Positions 1 to 6,896 of a DNA stretch of 64,000 bases are shown here, piece after piece. Numbering within the stretch: position 1 is the stretch's first letter; every line of letters starts with the position of its first letter. A program made the translations under genes and the position numbers. This DNA comes from Microvirga arsenatis (GTDB taxonomy: Bacteria; Pseudomonadota; Alphaproteobacteria; Rhizobiales; Beijerinckiaceae), in contig NZ_JAAAXJ010000014.1 of NCBI RefSeq assembly GCF_009910705.1, positions 1 through 64,000 on the forward strand, in the 5' to 3' direction. The notes under the pieces were generated by a model. The model made no database searches and had not been told where the DNA came from. It saw nothing but the letters and a program-made list of their open reading frames with translations.

Positions 1-151
1 TCTCCTTGCGCTCGCCGGTAGCCTTGTCCTTCCACGTCTCGGACGTGGCAATCCGCAGGTTCACCACAGGCTCCCCGCTCCCCAGGCGCCGAACCTCAGG
101 GTCCCGCCCCAGATTGCCGACCAAGATTACCTTGTTCACAGATCCAGCCAT
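1..151 (-). CDS. ssb: Single-stranded DNA-binding protein, N-terminal part
   Basis: The minus-strand reading frame starts with ATG at 149-151 and runs off the left edge, leaving about 50 residues. The start [21 protein letters not shown] and the later ATSETWKD are the hallmark first strands of the bacterial SSB OB fold, which coats single-stranded DNA during replication, recombination and repair. A perfect LexA box lies about 105 bp upstream (257-271), so damage induction is likely, as is known for ssb in other alphaproteobacteria. The C-terminal tail that recruits partner proteins is outside the window. It looks like the ordinary chromosomal SSB rather than a phage copy, but that cannot be settled from 50 residues. 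Confidence 0.93.
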   Translation of the reverse strand, partial: MAGSVNKVILVGNLGRDPEVRRLGSGEPVVNLRIATSETWKDKATGERKE

Positions 152-256
152 AACGGCCTCTCCACTTCATCTCTCCTGAACGGCTGGGGCATCAGAGAAT
201 GCCGCACGTTTTCAGGTCGGTTGCACATTCCTGCCCCAAGGCGGGCATCGCCTATT

Positions 257-271
257 GTTCTATCTTTGTTC
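257..271 (-). promoter_or_regulatory. LexA (SOS) box upstream of ssb
   Basis: The plus strand reads GTTC-TATCTTT-GTTC, a perfect match to the alphaproteobacterial LexA box GTTC-N7-GTTC. On the minus strand a weak -35 (TTGTGT) and a 17-bp spacer place a poor -10 (TAGAAC) inside the box. It most likely controls ssb, whose start is at 151. The box is also about 70 bp beyond the terminator that closes the neighbouring minus-strand operon, so it belongs to ssb rather than to that operon. Confidence 0.8.
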
Positions 272-340
272 CACGTGAAACACAAGGGCAAAGGTGCGGA
301 TCGGACCCTGGCGAGCACGCCGTCACGGACGGAGCGGCAC

Positions 341-371
341 GAAAAAGGAGCGGTGATGTCTCACCGCTCCT
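341..371 (-). terminator. Rho-independent terminator of the 1720-400 operon
   Basis: A perfect 11-bp stem (AGGAGCGGTGA / TCACCGCTCCT) with a 4-nt loop lies 30 bp beyond the stop codon of the 91-residue gene. Read on the minus strand, it is followed by a run of five T. It separates this operon from ssb. Confidence 0.85.
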
Positions 372-399
372 GCGCTCTGTCGTCGGTTTTTTTCGGCGT

Positions 400-675
400 T
401 TACTCGGCCGCCTGAAGGTAGACCACCTTCGACTGCTCGTTCTGCACCTCGCGCAGGGTGCGCGCCATGTAGGCGAGCTGCTCGATGGTCTTGTCGAGGT
501 CGAGCTTCGTGCCCTCCTCCAGATCGTAGGCCTTGCGGCCCCGATAGAGGCGGTTGACGTGGCTTTCCATCTCCGCCGCGGCTTGCCGGATGCGGTGCAC
601 GAGGGTGTCTGCGATCACGTTGGCGTTGCTGTCGACGACGCAGAAGCCGACATCGCTGGCGCGGACCTTAGCCAT
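400..675 (-). CDS. Small protein of unknown function in an SOS-controlled operon
   Basis: The gene encodes 91 residues. The start at 675 (MAKVRASDVG) is chosen over an upstream in-frame ATG because a purine-rich GAAGAGGA site precedes it and because the longer form would run into the preceding gene. The protein is mostly predicted helix, with an amphipathic segment around residues 25-50 (HRIRQAAAEMESHVNRLY) and another around 58-80. No signal peptide, membrane segment or metal motif is visible, and I do not recognise a family. It is the last gene of a three-gene minus-strand unit with a LexA-box promoter at 1790-1829 and a terminator at 341-371, which suggests a damage-response role. Confidence 0.8.
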   Translation of the reverse strand: MAKVRASDVGFCVVDSNANVIADTLVHRIRQAAAEMESHVNRLYRGRKAYDLEEGTKLDLDKTIEQLAYMARTLREVQNEQSKVVYLQAAE

Positions 676-701
676 GGGTTGATCCTCTTCTTGTTGTTTC
701 G

Positions 702-1124
702 TCAGGCCGCGGCTCGCCGGGCGTTCTCGGCGAAGACGCCGAGCCGGCGGGCCAGGGAATGTTTCGTCACGGGTCCCACCCACGGCAGCGTCGCGAGGAA
801 GCGCAGCTTGTCCGGGGTTGCCGTGTATTCGTCGAACAGGCGCTCGCGTTCGCGCCAGATCAGATCGATGGCCTCAGCCTTGGCCGGATGCCGGAAGCCC
901 GCCCGCACGGTCGTGCCGAAGCTGAGAGCGCGCATGCAGCGCTCGAAGGCGCGGCGGCCGATGGCAGGCGTGACGCTCGCATGGCAGATCGCCTCGATCA
1001 CATGCTGCGCGAACTCGTCCGCAGTTTCGGGCGCGGGCGCCTCCGCACCGGCGAGGCCGCCCTGCAGGGCGCCGGCGGTGTAGCGCATGGTCTCCTCGAG
1101 GCCAAAGCCGGGCATGGGTCTCAC
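702..1124 (-). CDS. Unknown protein with a helix-hairpin-helix-like motif
   Basis: The gene encodes 140 residues. The C-terminal third contains LPWVGPVTKHSLARRLG, which resembles the DNA-backbone-binding helix-hairpin-helix of HhH-GPD glycosylases and related proteins. Such proteins would normally continue with a catalytic aspartate segment, but this one stops about 11 residues later, so it could be a truncated relative or a stand-alone binding module. The start overlaps the end of the preceding gene by 4 bp (ATGA type), and the next gene begins 26 bp downstream, so all three are probably co-transcribed under the LexA-box promoter at 1790-1829. The function is unknown; DNA binding is an inference from one motif. 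Confidence 0.8.
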   Translation of the reverse strand: MRPMPGFGLEETMRYTAGALQGGLAGAEAPAPETADEFAQHVIEAICHASVTPAIGRRAFERCMRALSFGTTVRAGFRHPAKAEAIDLIWRERERLFDEYTATPDKLRFLATLPWVGPVTKHSLARRLGVFAENARRAAA

Positions 1125-1720
1125 CTCAGGTTCCAGGCTGCCTGAAGCAGCCGGACGAGCTTTGTCCCGGTCTTTCGGATCCGGCGCGGCGCCTGCCAGG
1201 GGGCGGCGTCTCGGGCCGGGTTCAGGCGTTCGGGACGGTGACGCGGTATCTTCAGGCTCAGGCGCGCGCCGGTCTTGGTGCGGATGCGCCAGGCATTGTC
1301 CGGGCTCTGAAAACCTTGGCCATTCAACGGCTTATCGCTCGAGCGCGGCCTCACTAAGATGGGGTTTGCCCCCTCCCTTTGCAAGGGAAGCGGGATCGCC
1401 GGAACGGAGCCTGCGGCCGGAGCCGCCTTCGGCCAGGCGGACACCTCGCAGCGGGCAGCCTTCAGGCTCTGCGCCAGCTCCACGTCCGTGCCGATGCCGT
1501 AGACGGACAGCGCGCAGGTGAAGGCCTCGGCAAAGGGCTGCAGGCTGCACCAGGTCTTCTCCGCCATGTGCAGCGGCCAGGACCACAACCCGTCCTCCCG
1601 CCGCTGGCCGAGGCTCTCGCGGTCGATGAAGTACCCGGTCCGCTTGTGCTCGAGGCCGCTCGCGCACACGAGCCATTCCTCGTTCTCGAAGATCGCGCGC
1701 TCCTGCGTGATGGCGGTCAT
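1121..1720 (-). CDS. Unknown protein, first gene of an SOS-controlled operon
   Basis: The gene encodes 199 residues starting MTAITQERAIF. Residues 1-90 form a compact, aromatic-rich segment (EEWLVCASGLEHKRTGYFI, then LWSWPLHMAEKTWC) that looks like a real fold but matches no family I know. Residues from about 100 on are low-complexity, basic and proline-rich. The DNA there (about 1365-1395) contains a short ccctccc...gggaag palindrome like the repeats seen elsewhere in this window, so the tail may include a repeat insertion. The start lies about 80 bp downstream of a promoter with a perfect LexA box. The 4-bp overlap with the next gene indicates translational coupling. Confidence 0.75.
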   Translation of the reverse strand: MTAITQERAIFENEEWLVCASGLEHKRTGYFIDRESLGQRREDGLWSWPLHMAEKTWCSLQPFAEAFTCALSVYGIGTDVELAQSLKAARCEVSAWPKAAPAAGSVPAIPLPLQREGANPILVRPRSSDKPLNGQGFQSPDNAWRIRTKTGARLSLKIPRHRPERLNPARDAAPWQAPRRIRKTGTKLVRLLQAAWNLR

Positions 1721-1789
1721 GGCGAGGTCCTTTGCAAGGGGAGGGCGCTGCCCTCATCCGGTCACATCTGCGACGCATACAAACAGAGT

Positions 1790-1829
1790 GAACAAACCAA
1801 GAACATAGCCTTGGCGGGCTCTGTGTCAA
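1790..1829 (-). promoter_or_regulatory. SOS promoter: -35, -10 and LexA box
   Basis: On the minus strand TTGACA (1824-1829) and TATGTT (1802-1807) are separated by 16 bp. A perfect GTTC-N7-GTTC LexA box (1790-1804) begins inside the -10 element, so LexA binding would block polymerase. It drives the 1720-400 operon. The coiled-coil/Rad50/Mre11 operon starts on the other strand at 2009, and this is the only LexA box in the 288-bp gap, so it could also influence that operon. I see no convincing plus-strand -35/-10 pair tied to it. Confidence 0.85.
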
Positions 1830-2008
1830 GCAAAGTCCGCTGTTTTGAGACTGTAATCTTGGAGTAACGGATACTATGTGGAGGGTCGGGTGCCAGGATT
1901 GAAGAGATCGGCCGTGATCCAGACCAAAAAGAGGCAAAGTCGTTGCGACGAAATATCGCTGACGATAACTGAAGCTCGACCATTCGAACGCAGCGGAGTC
2001 GCGATTCC

Positions 2009-2305
2009 ATGACCAGCCTGACACGCCACGAGACGGACCAGCTTCGCCGCCTGGACGAGATGCGCAAGACCTTCGAGCGGTTGCGGGCGGAGCGCATCCG
2101 GGCCGAGGGCGAGGTGGAGCGCCTGATGCGCGATCTCGAGGAGGCGCGGGCTCTCGCGCTCGCCGAACTCGGCACCGACGACGAGGCGCAGATCCAGGCG
2201 CTGATCGATGAGGCTCAGGCCCGCAACGCCGCGCTGGCCGAGGAGTTCGGCGCTGCCCTGCGCAATATCGAGACACGCCTGAAGCAGCTCGGAGACGAGC
2301 GTTGA
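2009..2305 (+). CDS. Small coiled-coil protein, partner of the permuted Rad50-like ATPase
   Basis: The gene encodes 98 residues that are almost entirely charged helix with heptad spacing (for example LRRLDEMRKTFERLRAERIR), giving a predicted coiled coil over about residues 5-55 and 62-95. There is no enzymatic motif. The stop codon overlaps the TTG start of the Rad50-like gene (TTGA), so the two are translationally coupled. Because the next protein begins with only a short helical arm while its C-terminal arm is about 190 residues long, this protein could supply the missing part of the second coiled-coil strand. That role is an inference. The ribosome site is weak (GGAG about 13 bp upstream). 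Confidence 0.85.
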   Translation: MTSLTRHETDQLRRLDEMRKTFERLRAERIRAEGEVERLMRDLEEARALALAELGTDDEAQIQALIDEAQARNAALAEEFGAALRNIETRLKQLGDER

Positions 2306-4128
2306 TCCTGCACGCCATCGATCACGACCTCGCCCGCGCGCAGGCGGCGCTCGCCCGGCTCGAAGGCCGGCGCGATGCCATCCGCATGCGGGTGGAGGAA
2401 CTCACCCGCGAGATCGAGCTCGCCAAGGGACGCCTCGCCGTAAGGGACGAGGTGGAGGCCTTCATCGAGGCCGTGCACGGCTCCGCCAGCCGGCGCAGCC
2501 TGCAGGCCTTCGAGACGCTGCTCACCGCCCTGGTGCAGGAGGTGCTGCCGGGCGAAAAGCCCGTGGCCTTGGATCTCTCCACCGAACGCGGCTTGGCCTC
2601 CCTCGACATCTGCGTCCGGCGCCCGGACGGCTCGCTCGAGGACGTGCTCGAGGACAATGGCGGCGCGCTCACCAATGTCATCGGCATGGCGCTGCGCCTG
2701 ATCGCGGTGGTGAAGGCCGACGTAGCGCGGTTTCTCGCGCTGGACGAGGCGGATTGCTGGATCGCACCGGATCGCGTCTCGTCCTTCTACCGGGTGCTGG
2801 AGGACGGCGCGGCGCGGCTCGGCGTGCAGTGCCTCGCCGTATCGCACCATGACCTGTCGCAGTTCTCGGGCCAGTTCCACATCGCGCGCGTCGCAGGCGA
2901 GCCGGCGGCGGGCGTCGAGGTGATCTCCTCCGACACCGGCGCGCAATGGAACGATGCGCAGCCGGGCCTGCGCTACATCCGTCTCGTCAACGTGCAGGCC
3001 TACCGGGACGCGACGCTGCCCCTGAGTCCCGGCGTGAACGCGCTCATCGGCCCGAACAACCGCGGCAAGTCCACCTTCATCCGCGCCCTGCGCGCCGTGT
3101 TCTACGGCGAGGCGCGAGACAGCCTCGTGCGTGCGGGCGAGAAGTCGGCCACGGTCGAGATCGGGGTTGCGGGAGGAAGGACGCTGCGCTTCGTCCGCCA
3201 GCCGCGCCGCTCGCCGGTGAACGTCTGGTCCCTGCACGAGGCGGACGGCTCGGTGGTCGAGGAGCGCGGCATGCGCTACGAGACCGGCGGGCGCAATGTG
3301 CCGGACTGGGTGGCCGACCTCATCCGCATCCGCAAGGTCGAGGATCTCGACGTCCACGTCGCGCACCAGAAGTTCCCCGTGTTCCTCCTGGGCGAGACGC
3401 CGTCCCGCCGCTCCGCCGTTCTCTCCATCGGCCAGGAGGCGGGCTATATCCGCGACATGCTCGTCATCCACCGGGAGCGCTGCCGGCGCGATACCGAGGC
3501 GGTGCGCAGCGGCGAGCGGGAGCTGATCGCGCTGGGCGAGACCCTCGAGGGCCTGACGGAGATCGAGGCGCTGAAGGAGCAGCTTGCCGCCGCAAGCGCG
3601 CAGGCGGAGCGACTCAGGGCATCGGCCGCGACGATCGAGCGGCTGCAGGCCCATGCGGCGCAGCTTGCCGCGCTCCGGAGCAGGCTCGAGAGGGCGCAGG
3701 CCCGCGCCGGCATCACGGCGCACCTGCCTTCGGCGGAGCATCTGGATGCCCTCACCCGTGCCGTCGAGCGCTCCCGCGAACGCGAGCGGATCGGGCGCCG
3801 GGTCGTGCAGGCGAGCCGCGCGCTGGCGCAAAGCCAGGCGCGGCTTCGGGCGCTGCAGGACCTGCCGTCGGCAGCGCCGGTGCTTGAAAACACGGCGCCG
3901 GCACAAGACATCCTCAAGCGTCTTGCCGATCTGCGCAGTGCCGCACGGATCGCCAAAACCCGCATGGCGCAGGTCGATGACGGGCTGAAGGCCCTGCAGG
4001 CCGAGATGGCGCGCCTCGTCGAGGAGACCGGCGGCCTGTGCCCCACCTGCGGCTCGCCCGTAAGACCCGAGACCCTGCTCGACCACCACGCCCATTCCCT
4101 GAAGCCCACGGAGCGGCTCACCGCATGA
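2302..4128 (+). CDS. Circularly permuted Rad50/SbcC-like ATPase with C-terminal zinc hook
   Basis: The gene encodes 608 residues from a TTG start preceded by GGAG at 7-bp spacing. Order of elements: a short helical arm (about 5-58); a signature-like segment EDNGGALTNV (117-126); Walker B FLALDEAD (144-151); a His-switch AVSHHD (179-184); then Walker A GPNNRGKST (250-258); a Q-loop-like HQKFPVFLLGE (355-365); a long coiled coil (about 395-575) and a CPTC zinc hook (580-583). In ordinary Rad50/SbcC the Walker A lobe comes first, the hook is central and the Walker B lobe is last. Here the C-lobe is joined directly to the N-lobe and the chain is opened at the hook. There is no Met between residues 130 and 324, which argues against two separate genes. 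It overlaps the Mre11-like gene by 4 bp (ATGA). Confidence 0.93.
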   Translation: MILHAIDHDLARAQAALARLEGRRDAIRMRVEELTREIELAKGRLAVRDEVEAFIEAVHGSASRRSLQAFETLLTALVQEVLPGEKPVALDLSTERGLASLDICVRRPDGSLEDVLEDNGGALTNVIGMALRLIAVVKADVARFLALDEADCWIAPDRVSSFYRVLEDGAARLGVQCLAVSHHDLSQFSGQFHIARVAGEPAAGVEVISSDTGAQWNDAQPGLRYIRLVNVQAYRDATLPLSPGVNALIGPNNRGKSTFIRALRAVFYGEARDSLVRAGEKSATVEIGVAGGRTLRFVRQPRRSPVNVWSLHEADGSVVEERGMRYETGGRNVPDWVADLIRIRKVEDLDVHVAHQKFPVFLLGETPSRRSAVLSIGQEAGYIRDMLVIHRERCRRDTEAVRSGERELIALGETLEGLTEIEALKEQLAAASAQAERLRASAATIERLQAHAAQLAALRSRLERAQARAGITAHLPSAEHLDALTRAVERSRERERIGRRVVQASRALAQSQARLRALQDLPSAAPVLENTAPAQDILKRLADLRSAARIAKTRMAQVDDGLKALQAEMARLVEETGGLCPTCGSPVRPETLLDHHAHSLKPTERLTA

Positions 4129-5123
4129 TCCTCGCCGGAGATCGACTTCCCGCCATCGCCTGCAACGGCGTCCTCGTGATCGGCGACCCGCATGTGGGCT
4201 CGCGGCGTCCGGGCCGGCGCAAGGATGCCGTGTGGCCCAAGGCCGTGCTCGGCAAGCTCGAACGCTGCGTCGAGATCGCCAACGGCCGGGGCCTCGCGGT
4301 GGTCATCCTCGGCGATCTCTTCGACCGGCCGGTCGAGACCGATCTGGCGCTCAAGAACCGGCTGGTCCGCATCCTGCGCAGCTTCGATCACAGGCCCATC
4401 GTGAACGTGGGCAACCACGACATCCAGCATACGACGCTCACCGACAGCGACTCGCTCGCACTGCTCGGCCTGTGCGACGTGGTCGATGTGGTGGCGGCCT
4501 CCGGCCCGGTGGCTGAGTTCCAGATCGGGACCCGGCGCATCGGCGTCGGCATGACGCCCTACGGGCAGGCGATCCCGACGGATGTGCGCGGCGCCTTCGC
4601 CGGTTCCGATCTCCAGGCCTGGTTCACGCATCACGACATCGCCTTCGATGCCGGCTATCCGGGCGCCGTGCCGCCCTTCGCGGTGGAGGGCTGCGACGTG
4701 GTCGTCAACGGCCATGTGCACAAGACGCAGAAGGCGATCCACGCCGGGCGGACGCGCTGGATGAATCCCGGCACCATCACGCGCGGGTCGATCGACCTCG
4801 TCGACCACGTGCCGCGCGCCTGGATCCTCGACGGCGGCGGCGAGCTGGAGGCCCAGGCGCTGCCCTACGAAGACAACGTGTTCGATCTCACCGGACGCGT
4901 GGTCGATGCGGCGGACGGCGCCGCCGTGGCGCGCGAGGTCGAGAGCGCCTTCGTCACCCTGCTGCAGGCGGAATCCGCGACTGAGCTGAAGCGCAGCGGC
5001 GACGGCGCCATCATCCGCGACGAGATCGAGGCGAAGTTTGCGGCAGACAACACCTCCGAGGCGGTGCGCGCCATCGTGCGCTCGCTGCTCAGCGAGGCGG
5101 TGGAGCGCCACGCGAAGGCGTAA
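4125..5123 (+). CDS. Mre11/SbcD-like metallophosphoesterase nuclease
   Basis: The gene encodes 332 residues. The five phosphoesterase motifs that bind two metal ions are all present: DPH (21-23), GDLFD (63-67), GNHD (96-99), a His pair with Asp (169-171) and GHVH (196-199). This is the Mre11/SbcD arrangement, an exo/endonuclease acting on DNA ends and hairpins together with a Rad50-type ATPase. The C-terminal 80 residues are helical and could provide the capping or ATPase-binding part. The ATG overlaps the stop of the permuted ATPase gene, so the two proteins are very probably made as a complex. The gene ends 2 bp from the convergent neighbour. It is clearly distinct from the PdeM-type phosphoesterase at 29072. 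Confidence 0.93.
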   Translation: MILAGDRLPAIACNGVLVIGDPHVGSRRPGRRKDAVWPKAVLGKLERCVEIANGRGLAVVILGDLFDRPVETDLALKNRLVRILRSFDHRPIVNVGNHDIQHTTLTDSDSLALLGLCDVVDVVAASGPVAEFQIGTRRIGVGMTPYGQAIPTDVRGAFAGSDLQAWFTHHDIAFDAGYPGAVPPFAVEGCDVVVNGHVHKTQKAIHAGRTRWMNPGTITRGSIDLVDHVPRAWILDGGGELEAQALPYEDNVFDLTGRVVDAADGAAVAREVESAFVTLLQAESATELKRSGDGAIIRDEIEAKFAADNTSEAVRAIVRSLLSEAVERHAKA

Positions 5124-5125
5124 CT

Positions 5126-5776
5126 CTAGAAGGCGAACGGATCGGTGTAGGGCAGGCGGCGCCGGCGCACCTGCGTCTCCGGCAGGATCGGGCGGCTGAT
5201 GTCCACGGCGATCAGGCCTTCGCAGGCGAGCGCGAGCACGGCCGCCACGCCGTCCTGCGTGTTCATCACGGCGCTGGCGCAATCCACCAATCGCATGGCG
5301 CCCACCTCGTCGAGCTGGTGCAGGATCCGCACCCGGTCGCCCGCCGTCACGGGCGTGCGCTTGCATGCCATGATCAGGCGCGTGGTGGTGAAGCGCGGCT
5401 CGGCCCGGATGCTGGCCGCCGTCTCGATCAGGAAGGGGCGTCCGTCGGCGGAGGCGATGCCGTGGATCGCTGCGGCGCGTAAGGGGTGGCTCAGGAGGTC
5501 GTCGTCCGTCACCACGTCCACCAGGCAGGAGGAGCCGTCGCGGACGATCTCGAAATCGGCCACGTGCTCGATCATGTCGTCGCCGATGGCGAAGGCGGCA
5601 GGGTCCGCCGGGGCCCGCAGGGACTCGATCTCGGCATCGAGCTCGCAGATCGCGAGATAGTCCGCGATCAGGGCGTTGCGCGCGAGCGGCGCGGCCGGGC
5701 GCTTGGCGGCCCGACGGGCAGTGCCGCGGCGGGCGGGGCGTCGATCCGAAAGGTCGAGGATCGCTTGCGCGGACAT
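5126..5776 (-). CDS. Unknown protein with an SOS promoter
   Basis: The gene encodes 216 residues with a very basic N-terminus (residues 12-28, rich in Arg/Lys/Ala) followed by an acidic alpha/beta region. I do not recognise the family, and there is no signal peptide or membrane helix. A GGAGG site 6 bp before the ATG supports the start. It is transcribed from a strong SOS-type promoter (5851-5882) in which the LexA box overlaps the -10. It converges tail-to-tail with the Mre11-like gene, 2 bp apart. The basic tail suggests nucleic-acid contact, but this is a guess. Confidence 0.8.
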   Translation of the reverse strand: MSAQAILDLSDRRPARRGTARRAAKRPAAPLARNALIADYLAICELDAEIESLRAPADPAAFAIGDDMIEHVADFEIVRDGSSCLVDVVTDDDLLSHPLRAAAIHGIASADGRPFLIETAASIRAEPRFTTTRLIMACKRTPVTAGDRVRILHQLDEVGAMRLVDCASAVMNTQDGVAAVLALACEGLIAVDISRPILPETQVRRRRLPYTDPFAF

Positions 5777-5850
5777 CCGGTCCTCCAGGGTGGCGGTGAC
5801 GTGACGGGCCAGGCTCCTTCATGACGCGGGCGAAGCTTGCAGCCTGATGA

Positions 5851-5882
5851 GAACATATATAGAACACATAGCCTGTGGTCAA
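5851..5882 (-). promoter_or_regulatory. SOS promoter: -35, -10 and LexA box
   Basis: On the minus strand TTGACC (5877-5882) and TATATG (5854-5859) are separated by exactly 17 bp. A perfect GTTC-TATATAT-GTTC LexA box (5851-5865) covers the -10. It drives the unknown gene starting at 5776. Confidence 0.87.
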
Positions 5883-6018
5883 ATCATGACGGCCCGCCCG
5901 GGCCAGCGGATCCAGGGCCATGCGCGGGCGTGGCGGCGGCCAGCGGTGAGACAAAACCGCACACCAGTTAAGTCATTGCAGTGAAAGCCTTTCTACCTCG
6001 GCGGCAGCCTCCCGAAAG

Positions 6019-6060
6019 TGGACCGGAATCCCCATATCTGCTATAGAACAAAGACTGAAC
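6019..6060 (+). promoter_or_regulatory. SOS promoter: -35, -10 and LexA box
   Basis: TGGACC (6019-6024) and TATAGA (6042-6047) are separated by 17 bp. A perfect GAAC-AAAGACT-GAAC LexA box (6046-6060) begins in the -10. It lies 75 bp upstream of the gene at 6135. Together with the promoter at 5851-5882 it makes a divergent pair of SOS promoters in the 358-bp gap 5777-6134; I see nothing else in that gap. Confidence 0.85.
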
Positions 6061-6134
6061 GCGCCGGCCCTGAAAACGGCCGCGACAAGAGCGCGGAACC
6101 GGTGGGCGGGTCCCTGTGAAAGTTAGGATCGAGG

Positions 6135-6806
6135 ATGAATACGACCGATAAGAAAATCTCCGAGGTGCTGGCCAAGTTCGGCGAGCCGATGGCCGGCAAC
6201 GTCTGGCGCGTTCAGGGCACCGCCGTGGTCTACCACAAGACCCTGGAGCGCATCGCCGCCCAGGCGAAGATCGTCTTCGACGAGCCCAAGATCATCCGCG
6301 CCGAGCGCGACGAGGCGGTGATCCAGGTCACGGGCCGCATGGGCGACCGGATCGAGTGGTCGATCGGCGAGGCGCTGATCGGCGTCAACTACCGCGTCTC
6401 GGGCAAGCAGGCGGCCTACGTCTACGCCATGGCCGAGAAGCGTGCGAAGGATCGCGTGATCCTCAAGCTCATCGAGCTGCACGGCTATGTCTACTCCGAG
6501 GAAGAGGCCGACGAGTTCAAGCAGGGCCGCCCGGGCTTTGCCGATCCGCATGTGGAGCTGGAGAAGACCGAGACGCAGCCGCAGAAGGGCAGGGTCGAGG
6601 CGTCGGGTTCCGACGGCAAGGTCGAGGACGACCTGAAGGCGAAGATCAAGAAGGCCAAGACCATCAACGCGGTCACGGACCTGATGCTTCATGCCGATAC
6701 GCAGAAGCTGCTCGCCGATCTGCCCGAGGGCATCCGCGACGAGATCCGCGACTTCGCCAAGGCGCGCCTCGTCGAGCTCGGCTGGCCGACCAAGAAGGCA
6801 GCCTAA
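6135..6806 (+). CDS. Unknown DNA-metabolism protein, possibly annealing-type
   Basis: The gene encodes 223 residues. The central segment (AAYVYAMAEKRAKDRVILKLI, about residues 95-115) resembles the A-E-x-R/K-A-x-x-R helix found near the nucleic-acid-binding edge of Rad52/Erf-like single-strand annealing proteins, often followed, as here, by YSEEEADEF. The C-terminal third is charged and helical. The similarity is from memory of a short motif, so the call is tentative. The gene has its own SOS promoter (6019-6060), and a strong terminator follows at 6823-6858 before recD2. Such proteins are common in phage and plasmid recombination modules, which is compatible with the island having an element origin. 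Confidence 0.75.
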   Translation: MNTTDKKISEVLAKFGEPMAGNVWRVQGTAVVYHKTLERIAAQAKIVFDEPKIIRAERDEAVIQVTGRMGDRIEWSIGEALIGVNYRVSGKQAAYVYAMAEKRAKDRVILKLIELHGYVYSEEEADEFKQGRPGFADPHVELEKTETQPQKGRVEASGSDGKVEDDLKAKIKKAKTINAVTDLMLHADTQKLLADLPEGIRDEIRDFAKARLVELGWPTKKAA

Positions 6807-6822
6807 ATTTCGCTGCGATGCT

Positions 6823-6858
6823 GGGCGAGACGGTAACAGCCGCCTCGCCCTTTCTTTT
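6823..6858 (+). terminator. Rho-independent terminator between the 6135 gene and recD2
   Basis: A GC-rich hairpin (GGGCGAG-a-CGG, 6-nt loop, CCG-c-CTCGCCC; 6823-6850) is followed by TTTCTTTT. It begins 17 bp after the stop at 6806 and ends about 40 bp before the recD2 start, so recD2 depends on read-through or on a promoter I cannot see. Confidence 0.75.
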
Positions 6859-6896
6859 CCTCGAGAGCGTCCCGGCGCATGTGGTCCCGCTGATCG

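Noticed and set aside
136-318. 60-codon frame over the ssb start and its LexA box
   Set aside because: It overlaps ssb in another frame and covers the regulatory site; no ribosome site or conserved look.
2215-4095. 626-codon open frame on the minus strand opposite the Rad50-like gene
   Set aside because: Antisense shadow in high-GC DNA. The plus strand has clear ATPase motifs and coupled starts; the minus product is arginine/alanine-rich without motifs.
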